Shown here: one piece after another, positions 44,276 to 53,920 of the stretch
Numbering within the stretch: the first letter of the stretch is position 1
Layout of the letters: each line of letters opens with the position of its first letter
NCBI GenBank assembly: GCA_910578385.1
Contig: CAJTQV010000003.1
Coordinates: 203,065-267,064, forward strand
DNA from: an uncultured Muribaculaceae bacterium
GTDB taxonomy: Bacteria > Bacteroidota > Bacteroidia > Bacteroidales > Muribaculaceae
Length of the DNA stretch: 64,000 nucleotides
Direction: 5' to 3'
Made by a program: the position numbers and the translations under genes
The notes under the pieces: generated by a model
The model's database searches: none
What the model saw: the letters and a program-made list of their open reading frames with translations, nothing else
What the model was told of the DNA's origin: nothing

Positions 44276-45148
44276 TTATTGATTCTGGAGTTTGAATGTC
44301 ACAGGGAGTGTGAAGTAGCTTCGCACGGCGACACCGTTGTTCTTACCCGGCTGCCATTTCGGCATCTTCTTAACCACGCGGATTGCCTCGCGGTCAAGGT
44401 CCTTGTCAACACCCTTGGCGATGGTTGCCTGTCCGATTGAACCGTCTTTCTCGACGACGAACTTGACAATCACACGACCCTGGATGTCATTCTGCTGTGC
44501 AGATTCCGGATAACGGATGTTGTTGCTCAGCCATTTCATAAGAGCTGCCTGACCACCGGGGAACTCTGCCTGCTGCTCTACGGCAACGAAGATTTCCTCC
44601 TCTTTCGGTTTCACAACCTCGGGTTCGGGCTCTTTTACAACCACCTGTTCCTGAACAGCCTTGAACTTGTCGGCATCGTCGCTACCCTCCTGAGTCACGA
44701 CACCACGGGCGGTGTTGTCCTCTTTCTGGGTCTCCATGTCCATCACCTCGTTCTTGACCTTGTCGGCCTCGACGATGGCGATCTGGGTTACCTGCACGGT
44801 TGCAAGCACCTCTTCGGGCACCTCGATCTCGGGTTGTTCAAATTTCTGCTCTTCGGGTTCCTCTTCGGGAGCTTCCTCCTCTACCTGCTCGATGGCGGCT
44901 GCCATCATCTTCTCGCGCTGCTCCTGAAGCTCAAGAGCCTTCTGCTCGTCGCGGTAGTCGGTGTATTTGCTGTAGGCAATAACCAGAATAACCACAACCG
45001 CGAGTCCGATAAGCATGTACAGGAACGCCATGTTGTGACGTTTGTCGCTCGCCTTACGGAGCTGGTATGCACCGAATTCCTTGTTCTTGTCAGCAAATAT
45101 CAGGTCACGCCATTCGGACGATGTCAGATCTACATTTCTTTTAGCCAT
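44276..45148 (-). CDS. tonB: Energy transducer TonB
   Basis: 290 residues. A cytoplasmic stretch (~1-40), one membrane helix (~42-62), a Glu/Pro-rich periplasmic spacer (EEEAPEEEPEEQ), and the TonB C-terminal domain (NNIRYPESAQ, WQPGKNNG, LPVTFKL) that contacts receptors. The longer N-terminal cytoplasmic part differs from E. coli TonB but is usual in Bacteroidetes. Confidence 0.9.
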   Translation of the reverse strand: MAKRNVDLTSSEWRDLIFADKNKEFGAYQLRKASDKRHNMAFLYMLIGLAVVVILVIAYSKYTDYRDEQKALELQEQREKMMAAAIEQVEEEAPEEEPEEQKFEQPEIEVPEEVLATVQVTQIAIVEADKVKNEVMDMETQKEDNTARGVVTQEGSDDADKFKAVQEQVVVKEPEPEVVKPKEEEIFVAVEQQAEFPGGQAALMKWLSNNIRYPESAQQNDIQGRVIVKFVVEKDGSIGQATIAKGVDKDLDREAIRVVKKMPKWQPGKNNGVAVRSYFTLPVTFKLQNQ

Positions 45149-45184
45149 TTCTGTCTGTCGCTTTAAAGGTTAATAAATCTAACA

Positions 45185-45961
45185 TTACTTATGATGACGG
45201 TTCTGATAGTCAATCACCATAATCGAATCGGCCTTGGTCATGTTGTCAATCTGATATTTTGAAATCGAGTTGATCTGCATTTCGTCGAGCACCGACACGA
45301 GACTTCCGAACGAAGCCTGGGGAGTGGACTTGATGATGATGACCGGTTTCTTCAGATTTTCATCTTTTCTGACTTTCGACGCTGCCTCGTCATAAGCGGC
45401 CTGAGCTTTCTCACGACCCTCTTTTGTCTCGAGGCTACCGAAACCGCCGTTGGCATATTTCTCCTTCAGCTTGTTGATTTCGGTGAGGACATCCTTGTTA
45501 CGCTGCTGGATAATCTCGCGGATACCGCGGGCCTTTCCAGACTTCTCGTCGTTAGCAAGGAATTCTGATTCCTGAATGTTGTTGTGGGCTGCAATCTGTT
45601 CGGGTGTGTCACCGAGTCCTTCCGAACCGCCGGGCTTACCGAAGTAGTAATATACAACCGGAACAACCTTTCCGTTGACTGTGTCTACATCCATCGATCC
45701 GACTTTGCGCTTGGCGTCGAGGATGATTGTCACCGCGTCATCTTCCGATGCCTGCGACATGTTCTCGACGTTGTCCACTTTCTCGTTCGAAGGAAGTGCT
45801 ATTGTCAGCGTCTGAGATTTGATCATTGTCGTACAGAGCATGAAGAAGGTGATAAGCAACATGTTCATGTCGACCATCGGCGTGAAATCCACGCGGATCT
45901 GCATCTTTTTCTGGTGGCCTTTCTTACCTTTGCCACCATCATTCTGTTGAACTTCTGCCAT
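45185..45961 (-). CDS. ExbD-family biopolymer transport protein, second copy
   Basis: 258 residues. N-terminal RVDFTPMVDMNMLLITFFML is the membrane helix with the conserved proton-carrying Asp, then a periplasmic domain. It is longer than classic ExbD (~140) because of a charged insertion (about 120-200). Six bases after the first ExbD. Confidence 0.9.
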   Translation of the reverse strand: MAEVQQNDGGKGKKGHQKKMQIRVDFTPMVDMNMLLITFFMLCTTMIKSQTLTIALPSNEKVDNVENMSQASEDDAVTIILDAKRKVGSMDVDTVNGKVVPVVYYYFGKPGGSEGLGDTPEQIAAHNNIQESEFLANDEKSGKARGIREIIQQRNKDVLTEINKLKEKYANGGFGSLETKEGREKAQAAYDEAASKVRKDENLKKPVIIIKSTPQASFGSLVSVLDEMQINSISKYQIDNMTKADSIMVIDYQNRHHK

Positions 45962-45967
45962 TTCCTT

Positions 45968-46693
45968 TTATTCTTCTGCCCCTTTCAGAGCCGTCAATAA
46001 CGTAAATTTATTCATGTGGATCGTCTGAAGGTTGTCCATCACGAGGTGGACTACGTCAAACGATGTGTTCTGGTCTGCCTTGATCGCAACGCCCGTACCG
46101 TCCTTGATGGCCGATGTCAGGTTCTCGTTGCTGCTCTGGCGCATAGCCTTCATCCACATCTGGAACTCGTTGGGCTGGGCCTCGTTCTGGTTCCAGCTGA
46201 TAGGAATTCCGGTAGGATGGTTGGGGTCGCCGTCGCCTTCAAGCCATTTGTCCATCTTCGTCTGTCCTTCGGGCTGGTCGATAAGGTCGAGATATTCGCC
46301 CATCTTCGCCAAAGGCACACCGAAGCTTCCGAGTTTGCTGAATGTGTACTTCTGCTGGTCTGTGAACTTCACAGGGTTGTTCTTATGCGTCTCATTGTAG
46401 ATCTCGCTCACTTTGTCGAGAAGCGCAACGCGCATCTTCTCGTTACTCCAGTTGGCGCTGGTGTCGTTGTTCATCGTGAGCCAGACCTTGCCTTCGGGAT
46501 TCACAAGCACCTGCACCACGTTGGTCTCCTGAACCTTCTCTGTCGATACAGAGGGGGGAGTGATCACTGTGGCCGGTTCCTTTGAAAGGAAGGTTGAGGT
46601 CAACATGAAGAAGGTAAGCAGAAGCACGGTCACATCACTCATCGCGGTCATGTCGATGAATGTGCTCTTCTTTGCTATCTTTACTCTTCCCAT
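45968..46693 (-). CDS. ExbD-family biopolymer transport protein, first copy
   Basis: 241 residues. STFIDMTAMSDVTVLLLTFF holds the conserved Asp of the proton path. Also longer than classic ExbD. Two unequal ExbD proteins per operon suggest a hetero-dimer inside the ExbB pentamer; this is inference. Confidence 0.9.
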   Translation of the reverse strand: MGRVKIAKKSTFIDMTAMSDVTVLLLTFFMLTSTFLSKEPATVITPPSVSTEKVQETNVVQVLVNPEGKVWLTMNNDTSANWSNEKMRVALLDKVSEIYNETHKNNPVKFTDQQKYTFSKLGSFGVPLAKMGEYLDLIDQPEGQTKMDKWLEGDGDPNHPTGIPISWNQNEAQPNEFQMWMKAMRQSSNENLTSAIKDGTGVAIKADQNTSFDVVHLVMDNLQTIHMNKFTLLTALKGAEE

Positions 46694-46744
46694 AGTTGCT
46701 ATTAACTTTTATCGGTTGGTTGGAATGTTGTTCTTAGTCTCCGA

Positions 46745-47602
46745 TTACTTGTGGGTAGCTGCGAAAGTTGCCACGATGGAGAAACCGATTTCGTCGATAG
46801 CGTACGAGAGGTTGTCGATCTTGTTGGTGAAGAAGTTGTAGGAGATTACAGCGAATGCACCGGTTGCGATACCGAAGGCGGTGTTCACAAGTGCCTCGGA
46901 GATACCGGTTGACAGCTCGGTTGAGTCAGGTGAACCTGATGATGCGAGGGCCTGGAATGACTTGATCATACCCATCACAGTACCGAGAAGTCCGACGAGT
47001 GTACCGAGTGTGGTGAGTGTTGCCACGATGGGAAGGTTCTGCGAGAGAGCCGGCATCTCAAGTGCTGTAGCCTCTTCTACCTCGTTGCGGAGGGTAGTGA
47101 GCTTCTGCTCCTTGCTGAGAGTTGTGTTGGCATCCATCTCTTTGTAGCGTACGAGTGTGTTGTAAACAACAGATGCTACTGAACCCTTCTGGTCCTTGCA
47201 ACGCTTCATGGCTGCGTCGATGTTGTTGGCTGCGAGGTCTGCCTTGATGTCAGCGACAAACTTGGTGGTGTTGCCTTTGCCGGTTGCAGAGCTGAGGGCG
47301 ATCCAACGCTCGATTGAGAGAACGATTACAGTGAGAAGCAGAGTCATCAGGATAGGCACGATGAAACCGCCTTTGTAAACTGTACCTGCAAGGTTGAGGG
47401 GATGTCCGTCGGTTGTACCACCTTCGAAGTTACCGCCGTAACCCATACCGAAAAGGAAGATGCACACTGCGGCTGCACAGCAGCAGAGAATCACGATGAA
47501 CGCGTTCTTGATGCCGCGGATGTTGCTGATCTTTTCCTCTTTTTTGATCTTGGCGGCTGCGGTAGCCGCAGGCTTGGGAGCCATTGGTTTCTGAGATTCC
47601 AT
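46745..47602 (-). CDS. exbB: ExbB/TolQ-type proton channel protein
   Basis: 285 residues. A Pro/Ala/Lys-rich cytoplasmic N-terminus (~1-30), a first membrane pair, then the MotA/TolQ/ExbB domain with helices near residues ~205 and ~245 (LVGLLGTVMGMI, NTAFGIATGAFA). First gene of the TonB module. A possible -7 element (minus strand) is at 47833-47840, which would give a leader of about 230 bases. Confidence 0.9.
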   Translation of the reverse strand: MESQKPMAPKPAATAAAKIKKEEKISNIRGIKNAFIVILCCCAAAVCIFLFGMGYGGNFEGGTTDGHPLNLAGTVYKGGFIVPILMTLLLTVIVLSIERWIALSSATGKGNTTKFVADIKADLAANNIDAAMKRCKDQKGSVASVVYNTLVRYKEMDANTTLSKEQKLTTLRNEVEEATALEMPALSQNLPIVATLTTLGTLVGLLGTVMGMIKSFQALASSGSPDSTELSTGISEALVNTAFGIATGAFAVISYNFFTNKIDNLSYAIDEIGFSIVATFAATHK

Positions 47603-48023
47603 AATCTTACTGATTTTGTTTGTTGGTTTTGTTGGTTATTTGTTAGTTTGTTTGATTTATGGTTATTTCTATCTTGGTTAGTCCGGCTCGGCCACTCGGC
47701 TCCGCCTTCGATTTTGGGTTGACGCGTTCCTCAGTCCTCGATTATGAATCTGAGCATTCATGATGTCTGTCACGGTTACGTCCGGCGGCTTCTTTTCCCC
47801 ATGTAGTAAAGGGACTCCGCCATTATCAGTTGCAAAGTTACAATATTTTTCAAAAAAATCAATAGACCTTTTTAAAAAATTAAGTGCTGAACCTGCGTTT
47901 TTGGTTTTATTGACTAAATCTGTAGCTAAAAACATGTTTTATAACATATTTTTGCTGCCTCGCAAAACAGGCGTGACCTGAACGGCCACGCCTGTCGATT
48001 GTACTTTATGTTGTGCTATTGTA
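47603..48023. other. Intergenic region between exbB and pgk
   Basis: 421 bases. It holds the exbB 5' leader, the candidate minus-strand -7 element (47833-47840) and the pgk terminator (47967-47995). No coding frame supported. Confidence 0.55.
47967..47995 (-). terminator. Terminator of pgk
   Basis: 9-base stem ACAGGCGTG with its complement, 29 bases beyond the pgk stop, followed on the minus strand by TTTTG. Confidence 0.75.
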
Positions 48024-49274
48024 TCACTCGGCCACTGCTGCCACGCCGGGGAGCACCTTGCCCTCGATGGCTTCGAGAAGCGCGCCGCCACCGGTCGATA
48101 CGTAGCTTACGGCATCGGCCATGCCGAATTTGTTTACGCAGGCCACTGAGTCGCCGCCGCCCACGAGCGAGAAGGCGCCGTTCTTTGTTGCCTCTACGAT
48201 GGCTTCGGCGATTGCCTTCGAACCCTTGGCGAAGTTGTCGAACTCAAACACTCCGGCGGGACCGTTCCAGAGGATGGTCTTGGCGGGAAGGATTGCGTTG
48301 CGGAATGCGATTACAGAGTCGGGACCGGCATCCATGCCCTCCCAGCCGTCGGGAATCTCCATTACGGAGCATACCTGCTGGTTGGCGTCGTTAGAGAATT
48401 TGTCGCCGGCCACGCAGTCTGTGCCGAGCACGAGGTTCACGCCTTTCTGCTTGGCGAGCTCGATGATGTGGAGGGCGAGGTCGAGCTTGTCGTTCTCTAC
48501 GATAGAGTCGCCGATCTTGCCGCCGCGTGCCTTTGCGAATGTGAAGGTCATGCCGCCGCAGAGAATCAGGTTGTCTACCTTGTCCATGAGGTTCTCGATG
48601 ATACCGATCTTTGTCGATACCTTCGAGCCGCCCATGATTGCGGTGAAGGGACGGTTGATGTCTTTGAGGATATTGTCAACGGCCTTTACCTCTTTCTCCA
48701 TGAGGTAGCCGAGCATCTTGTCCTGCTTGTCGAAGTAGTCGGCGATGACTGCTGTCGATGCGTGACGGCGGTGTGCGGTGCCGAATGCGTCGTTCACGTA
48801 AACGTCGGCGTAGCTTGCGAGTGTCTTGGCAAATTCTTTCTGGCTCTCTTTCATGGCCTTCTTTGCCTCTTCGTATGCGGGGTCGTTCTTGTCGATGCCT
48901 ACGGGCTTACCTTCCTCTTCGGGGTAGAAGCGGAGGTTCTCAAGCAGAAGAACTTCACCGGGCTTGAGCTCGGCTGCCGCCTCGGCTGCCTTTGCGCAGT
49001 CGGGAGCGAACTTCACTTCTGTTCCGAGTGCCTTGGCTACAGCGTCGCGGATCTGGAGAAGGCTGAGCTTCTCGTTGACCTTGCCTTTGGGTTTGCCCAT
49101 GTGCGACATGAGGATAAGGCTGCCGCCGTCTGCAAGAATCTTCTTGAGAGTGGGGAGCGCGCCGCGGATTCGTGTGTCGTCTGTGATGTTGCCGTTCTCG
49201 TCGAGGGGCACGTTGAAGTCCACTCGTACGATGGCTTTCTTGTCCTTGAAATTGTAGTTTTCGATTTTAGCCAT
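48024..49274 (-). CDS. pgk: Phosphoglycerate kinase
   Basis: 416 residues, full length. Transfers phosphate from 1,3-bisphosphoglycerate to ADP in glycolysis. Signatures: KAIVRVDFNVPLDENG near the N-terminus, LMSHMGKPKG, the hinge and nucleotide region GGSKVSTKI, and WNGPAGVFE. Monocistronic. Confidence 0.96.
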   Translation of the reverse strand: MAKIENYNFKDKKAIVRVDFNVPLDENGNITDDTRIRGALPTLKKILADGGSLILMSHMGKPKGKVNEKLSLLQIRDAVAKALGTEVKFAPDCAKAAEAAAELKPGEVLLLENLRFYPEEEGKPVGIDKNDPAYEEAKKAMKESQKEFAKTLASYADVYVNDAFGTAHRRHASTAVIADYFDKQDKMLGYLMEKEVKAVDNILKDINRPFTAIMGGSKVSTKIGIIENLMDKVDNLILCGGMTFTFAKARGGKIGDSIVENDKLDLALHIIELAKQKGVNLVLGTDCVAGDKFSNDANQQVCSVMEIPDGWEGMDAGPDSVIAFRNAILPAKTILWNGPAGVFEFDNFAKGSKAIAEAIVEATKNGAFSLVGGGDSVACVNKFGMADAVSYVSTGGGALLEAIEGKVLPGVAAVAE

Positions 49275-49422
49275 TGCTTAAGTCTATATTTAGGGTTTTG
49301 TTTTCCTGTTTTATGCGTGTGGCCCGGGGCATGTCGCGGCATAGCCACGGGCAGCAACTGCAAAATTACAAAAAATAATTGGATTTATCTCGCGTACGTG
49401 CGGTTTATATGCTTTTTTTCGA

Positions 49423-49430
49423 TAATTTTG
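49423..49430 (+). promoter_or_regulatory. -7 promoter element of the kinase-RapZ gene
   Basis: TAATTTTG with transcription expected near 49437, giving an untranslated leader of about 110 bases to the ATG at 49546. Confidence 0.55.
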
Positions 49431-49545
49431 CAGTCGCATTTCAAATGTTTCTCTCACTCATATCAACATCCGCACGGGCTGTCATGTGCTTGTGCGTATG
49501 TTTATTTACCACAATTTTAGATATTTTAGATATTTTGATTCTGTG

Positions 49546-50973
49546 ATGACAAGTGATATTGACAGCCTCCGCGGGTTGTGCGCGGCGACGTTCGGTGCAG
49601 AACCTGTTGCAATGGAGGCTCTTGCAGGCGGGGGTGGCGACAGAAGATATTTCCGATTCTCTTTTGCGGATGGCCGTACCGTGGTCGGCGTGCTGGCCGA
49701 CAACCGCGACGATGCTCGTGCGTTCGTCGGTCTCTCCGGAGTGTTCCGTGAGCACGGCGTTGCGGTGCCGGAGGTTTATTCCCATTCGGACGACTATTCC
49801 TGTTATATTCAGCAGGACCTTGGAGACTGTTCACTGTTCAAGGAGCTGTCATCGCCCGGCATCGGCGGACTTGTCGCCGCTACCATGCGCGGACTGGTCA
49901 AGATGCAGACGGTGCCCGGAGATGCATGGAGCGGGGTGGTGGCCTACAAACCTTTCTCGCGCCGTCAGGTCATGTGGGACCTGAATTATTTCAAGTATGA
50001 GTTTCTGAAGAACACCTCGGCTCTCTTTGACGAGGAGCGTCTTGAGGATGACTTCGAGGCCATGGCTGAATCGCTCTGCGAGATGCCGGAGGAGTTGATG
50101 GGGTTCATGATGCGCGACTGCCAGAGCCGCAATGTCATGCTCGCCCCTGATCCGGTCTTCATAGATTTTCAGGGAGGTCGCCGCGGGCCATGTGTCTACG
50201 ACGCTGTCTCTTTCCTATGGCAGGCCAAGGCCGGATTCACTGCGGAGTTCCGCGAGGATATGCTGCGCCTGTACACCGGGGAGTTTGTGGGTGCGCGGGG
50301 TCTCGGCAAAGATTTTGCAGCTTTGATATTGCAGTATGGAAAGCGGATGGCTCTGTTCCGTACTCTTCAGGTGCTCGGGGCCTACGGCTTCCGTGGTCTC
50401 GTACAGAAACGCGCTCATTTCGTGGAGAGCATTCCCGGCGCGTTGCGCAATCTGAGTGAGCTGGTTGCCGATGGAGTGACGGACCCATACCCGGAAATTG
50501 AACATGTCTGCCGTCAGTTGGTTGAAGACCCGCGTTTCAAGCCGGAAGAGGGTAGTGGCCTGCGCGTCAAGGTGTTCAGCTTCTCCTATAAGCGTGGTTA
50601 TCCCGAAGACCTGACCGGTAACGGAGGTGGCTTCATGTTTGACTGCCGTGGCATGCACAATCCCGGCCGCTACGATGAGTACAAGCCATTGACCGGCCGC
50701 GACAAGCCCGTGATTGACTTTCTGCGCGAGAGGGGAGAGGCCGATCTGTTCGCGCAGAGGGCGACGGAGATGGTATCGCCGACAGTTGACCGCTACATCA
50801 AGCGCGGATTCTCGTCACTGCAGATTGGTTTCGGATGCACCGGAGGCCGTCACCGCTCCGTCTACTGTGCCGAAGCCGTGGCCCACGCCCTCGCCGCCCG
50901 CTTCCCCGCTGCCACAGTCGAACTCATCCACCGAGAACAAAACATCCAAGAAGCCCTAATATCTAAAGCCTAA
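49546..50973 (+). CDS. AmgK-like sugar kinase fused to RapZ C-terminal domain
   Basis: 475 residues. Residues ~1-320 are an aminoglycoside-phosphotransferase-type kinase. The loop MRDCQSRNVM keeps the catalytic Asp and Asn, and the metal Asp lies in FIDFQGGRRGPCVYD, a pattern typical of AmgK, the MurNAc/GlcNAc anomeric kinase of cell-wall recycling. Residues ~335-470 match the RapZ C-terminal domain (FSFSYKRGYP, FDCRGMHNPGR, GCTGGRHRSVY), which in E. coli senses GlcN6P, but the RapZ ATPase half is absent. The next gene is MurU-like. The last codons and the stop lie inside a heptamer array. Confidence 0.85.
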   Translation: MTSDIDSLRGLCAATFGAEPVAMEALAGGGGDRRYFRFSFADGRTVVGVLADNRDDARAFVGLSGVFREHGVAVPEVYSHSDDYSCYIQQDLGDCSLFKELSSPGIGGLVAATMRGLVKMQTVPGDAWSGVVAYKPFSRRQVMWDLNYFKYEFLKNTSALFDEERLEDDFEAMAESLCEMPEELMGFMMRDCQSRNVMLAPDPVFIDFQGGRRGPCVYDAVSFLWQAKAGFTAEFREDMLRLYTGEFVGARGLGKDFAALILQYGKRMALFRTLQVLGAYGFRGLVQKRAHFVESIPGALRNLSELVADGVTDPYPEIEHVCRQLVEDPRFKPEEGSGLRVKVFSFSYKRGYPEDLTGNGGGFMFDCRGMHNPGRYDEYKPLTGRDKPVIDFLRERGEADLFAQRATEMVSPTVDRYIKRGFSSLQIGFGCTGGRHRSVYCAEAVAHALAARFPAATVELIHREQNIQEALISKA

Positions 50974-51003
50974 AACCTAAAACCTAATATCTAAAACCTA
51001 AAA
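50954..51003 (+). repeat. CCTAAAA heptamer array E
   Basis: Runs from the last codons of the kinase-RapZ gene to the base before the ATG of the nucleotidyltransferase gene. The array supplies the upstream gene's stop codon. Confidence 0.8.
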
Positions 51004-51753
51004 ATGAAGGCATTCATCCTTGCGGCCGGCCTCGGCACGCGTCTCAAACCCTGGACCTTGGAGCATCCCAAGGCACTTGTGCCCGTCGGCGGCATACCGA
51101 TGTTGCAACGCGTAATATGCCGTCTGCGCGAAGAAGGCTTCGACGAGATCACGGTCAACGTGCATCACTTCGCCGACCAGATAAAGGACTTTCTCGCGCG
51201 GCATGATTTTGGAGTGACTATCGGCATCAGTGACGAAAGCGCCGCACTGCTCGACACCGGAGGCGCGTTGCTCAAAGCCGCCCCGATGCTTTGCCGCGAC
51301 GAACGGCCTTTCCTCGTGCATAATGTGGATATACTCAGCGACGCGCCTATGCGTGCGATAATGGATGAGCACGTTGCTTCGGGGCGTGACATATCACTTG
51401 TGACAAGTCCGCGAGAGTCATCGCGCAAGCTGTTGTTTGATGCAGACCACAATCTTCGCGGCTGGTATAACCTTTCGACCGGAGAATACCGCCCGGCCGG
51501 GTTCACGCCCGCGCCGCAGATGGAGGAACGCGCTTTCAGCGGCATATATATAGTTGAGCCACGCGTCATCCCGACGTTGGCCGAATATTCGCGACAGGTG
51601 GGGAGCGCGAAGTTCCCCGTGATGGATTACCTGCTCGCCGCCTCAGCCTCCGGAAAAAACAATATCGGTGAGATTGGACTCGACAGTCTCAACCTCATCG
51701 ATATCGGTAAGCCTGACACGCTCCGCCGCGCCGACAGCCTGTTCGGGGCGTGA
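51004..51753 (+). CDS. MurU-like sugar-1-phosphate nucleotidyltransferase
   Basis: 249 residues. AAGLGTRLKPWTLEHPKALV is the NTP-binding signature, and VHNVDIL carries the metal-binding Asp. Its position right after an AmgK-like kinase points to the MurNAc-1-phosphate uridylyltransferase MurU, giving UDP-MurNAc without de novo synthesis. Substrate is inferred from the pairing; other sugar nucleotides are possible. Confidence 0.8.
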   Translation: MKAFILAAGLGTRLKPWTLEHPKALVPVGGIPMLQRVICRLREEGFDEITVNVHHFADQIKDFLARHDFGVTIGISDESAALLDTGGALLKAAPMLCRDERPFLVHNVDILSDAPMRAIMDEHVASGRDISLVTSPRESSRKLLFDADHNLRGWYNLSTGEYRPAGFTPAPQMEERAFSGIYIVEPRVIPTLAEYSRQVGSAKFPVMDYLLAASASGKNNIGEIGLDSLNLIDIGKPDTLRRADSLFGA

Positions 51754-51760
51754 ACTGAAA

Positions 51761-51940
51761 TCAGTGGTAGTGGTGTACGGCCTTGCGGTTGTGGGTGTAG
51801 AACTGGAATACGCAACCCAAAACGAGGCAGACCACGGCGACTCCGCCAAGAATCCATGTGAGTGTTATGCCTGTAGTGAAGCATGAGGCGATAAGCAGGC
51901 CGGAGCCGATGATATAACAGAGGATGGACAGTGTTTTCAT
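51761..51940 (-). CDS. Small membrane protein (59 residues)
   Basis: MKTLSILCYIIGSGLLIASC... then a second hydrophobic segment (WILGGVAVVCLVLGCVF) and a basic, His-rich tail (THNRKAVHHYH). Two membrane helices fill most of the protein. No family recognised; the steady frame and normal start support a real gene. Confidence 0.55.
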   Translation of the reverse strand: MKTLSILCYIIGSGLLIASCFTTGITLTWILGGVAVVCLVLGCVFQFYTHNRKAVHHYH

Positions 51941-51978
51941 AGTGACAAGTATTTAAATTAAAATTCAGGGTAAAATAT

Positions 51979-52010
51979 AAGTCATGGAGAGTTTTATCTC
52001 TTCATGACTT
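51979..52010 (-). terminator. Terminator of prfA
   Basis: 13-base stem with one G-U pair (AAGTCATGGAGAG and partner), 6-base loop, about 80 bases beyond the prfA stop. Confidence 0.6.
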
Positions 52011-52089
52011 AATAACAAATGTCCGGGCGTAACGGTTTAAATGGCCGTAACTTTGTGATATTACGTGCTGTTCCGTATCGCGCGGCGCG

Positions 52090-53199
52090 TCACAGTTCCG
52101 CCTCTTTCAGTTTCTCGGTGTTCTCGGCCACGATCAGACGGTCTATGCACTCCTGTATGTCGCCGTCCATGAAAGCGGCGAGGTTGTAGACGGTATAGTT
52201 TATCCGGTGGTCGGTGATGCGTCCCTGCGGATAGTTGTAGGTGCGTATCTTCGCCGAGCGGTCGCCGGTGCTGACCATGGTCTTGCGGCGCGATGCTATG
52301 TCGTCGAGATACTTCTGGTGCTCCTTGTCATATATGAACGTGCGCAGGCGCGAGAGGGCGCGTTCCTTGTTCTTCGGCTGGTCGCGGGTCTCTGTACACT
52401 CTATCAGTATCTCCTCGACCTGCCCGGTGACAGGATTTTTCCAGTTGTAGCGCAGGCGTACGCCCGACTCCACCTTGTTCACGTTCTGTCCTCCGGCACC
52501 TCCTGAACGGAAAGTATCCCATTTTATCTCACCCTCATGGATCTCGACGTCAAATTCCTCGGCCTCCGGAAGCACAGCCACGGTCGCGGCCGAAGTATGA
52601 ACGCGTCCCTGGGTCTCGGTGGCCGGCACGCGCTGCACACGGTGTACGCCGCTCTCATATTTCATGGTGCCGTAGACTCCGTCACCGGTCAGCGTGCACA
52701 CTATTTCCTTGTAGCCGCCCGCAGCACCCTCCGACATCGACGACACGGCGAGCTGCCAGCCCTTGCGCTCGGCATATTTCTGATACATGCGGAAGAGGTC
52801 GCCGGCGAAGAGGGCTGCCTCGTCGCCTCCGGTGCCTCCGCGGATCTCAAGCACGGCGTTTTTCGAGTCGTCCGGGTCTGCGGGGATGAGCAGCAGCTTG
52901 ATCTGTTCCTCAAGTTCCGGAATGAGCTGCGAGCAGGCGTCGATTTCCTCGCGGGCGAGGGCGCGCATCTCCTCGTCGCTCTCGGCGGCGAGAATCTCCT
53001 TCGACTCCTCAAGGCTACGGAGAGTGTTCTCATATCTCTTCTTGACCTTAAGAATCTCCTCAAGGTCATGATACTCCTTGGTGAGGCGCACATAGCGCGG
53101 CTGGTCGGCAATCACGGCCGGGTCGGTTATCAGGGTAGCCACCTCCTCAAACCGCGAGTCAAGTCCCTCCAGACGGGACAACAGCATATTTTCAGACAT
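52090..53199 (-). CDS. prfA: Peptide chain release factor 1
   Basis: 369 residues. Terminates translation at UAA and UAG. The GGQ loop is in SGGAGGQNVNKVES, and the stop-codon-reading domain (PATETQGRVHTS with its PAT anticodon-like tripeptide) precedes it. Confidence 0.95.
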   Translation of the reverse strand: MSENMLLSRLEGLDSRFEEVATLITDPAVIADQPRYVRLTKEYHDLEEILKVKKRYENTLRSLEESKEILAAESDEEMRALAREEIDACSQLIPELEEQIKLLLIPADPDDSKNAVLEIRGGTGGDEAALFAGDLFRMYQKYAERKGWQLAVSSMSEGAAGGYKEIVCTLTGDGVYGTMKYESGVHRVQRVPATETQGRVHTSAATVAVLPEAEEFDVEIHEGEIKWDTFRSGGAGGQNVNKVESGVRLRYNWKNPVTGQVEEILIECTETRDQPKNKERALSRLRTFIYDKEHQKYLDDIASRRKTMVSTGDRSAKIRTYNYPQGRITDHRINYTVYNLAAFMDGDIQECIDRLIVAENTEKLKEAEL

Positions 53200-53267
53200 A
53201 GAATGAGTTCAAAATTCCAATTACACCGCAAAATTACTAAAAAAGAGTGAAAAAACTTCCTATAAAC

Positions 53268-53299
53268 TTTGTTTATTCACGAATTTAGAGTTAACTTTG
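53268..53299 (+). promoter_or_regulatory. Promoter of rpsP
   Basis: TTTG (53268-53271) and TAACTTTG (53292-53299) with 20 bases between: a full consensus match, 72 bases before the ATG. Confidence 0.8.
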
Positions 53300-53370
53300 C
53301 AGCCGGAATGCGTGGAGACACAAATTCCGGACAACTATTTTATTAACCAATTCAATAAACCGGCAAGTTT

Positions 53371-53904
53371 ATGGCAACCAAAATTAGATTACAGCGTCAT
53401 GGCCGCAAGCGCTACGCTTTTTATCCTATTGTAGTCGCCGATAGCAGGGCACCACGTGATGGTAGATTTATTGAAAGGATAGGTTCTTATAATCCGAACA
53501 CTAATCCTGCTACAATAAGTTTAGACTTCGACCGTGCTTTGTATTGGGTGGAGACAGGTGCTCAGCCCACCGACACAGTTCGCTCGATCCTCTCCAAAGA
53601 GGGTGTGATGCTCATGAAGCATCTCCGTGGCGGTGTCAAGAAAGGCGCATTCACTGAAGAAGAGGCACAGCGCCGCTTCGACGCGTGGAAAGCTGACCGC
53701 AACAAGGTAGCTGACGCAGCAAAGGCAAAAGAAGATGCCAAGGCCGCTGAGGAGGCAAAGGCACGTTTCGATGCCGAGGCAGAGAAGAACCGTCTCAAAG
53801 GAGAGGCAGTAGCTAAGAAGAAAGCAGAGAAGCTCGCAGCCGAGGAGGCAGCCGCCAAGGCAGCTCTTGAGGCAGAGGCAGCCGAGGAAGCCGCAGCCGA
53901 GTAA
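53371..53904 (+). CDS. rpsP: 30S ribosomal protein S16 with long Ala/Lys/Glu tail
   Basis: 177 residues. Residues 1-~85 are a standard S16 (IRLQRHGRKRYAFYPIVVAD). The remaining ~90 residues are a helical Ala/Glu/Lys-rich tail (AAKAALEAEAAEEAA), about double the usual length. Such tails occur in Bacteroidetes S16; their role is unknown. Own promoter and terminator. Confidence 0.95.
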   Translation: MATKIRLQRHGRKRYAFYPIVVADSRAPRDGRFIERIGSYNPNTNPATISLDFDRALYWVETGAQPTDTVRSILSKEGVMLMKHLRGGVKKGAFTEEEAQRRFDAWKADRNKVADAAKAKEDAKAAEEAKARFDAEAEKNRLKGEAVAKKKAEKLAAEEAAAKAALEAEAAEEAAAE

Positions 53905-53920
53905 TCGACCGCTTCGCTAA

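Noticed and set aside
52048..52055. Plus-strand TAACTTTG near the end of prfA
   Set aside because: No plus-strand gene or terminator follows; an isolated 8-base match is not enough for an antisense RNA.
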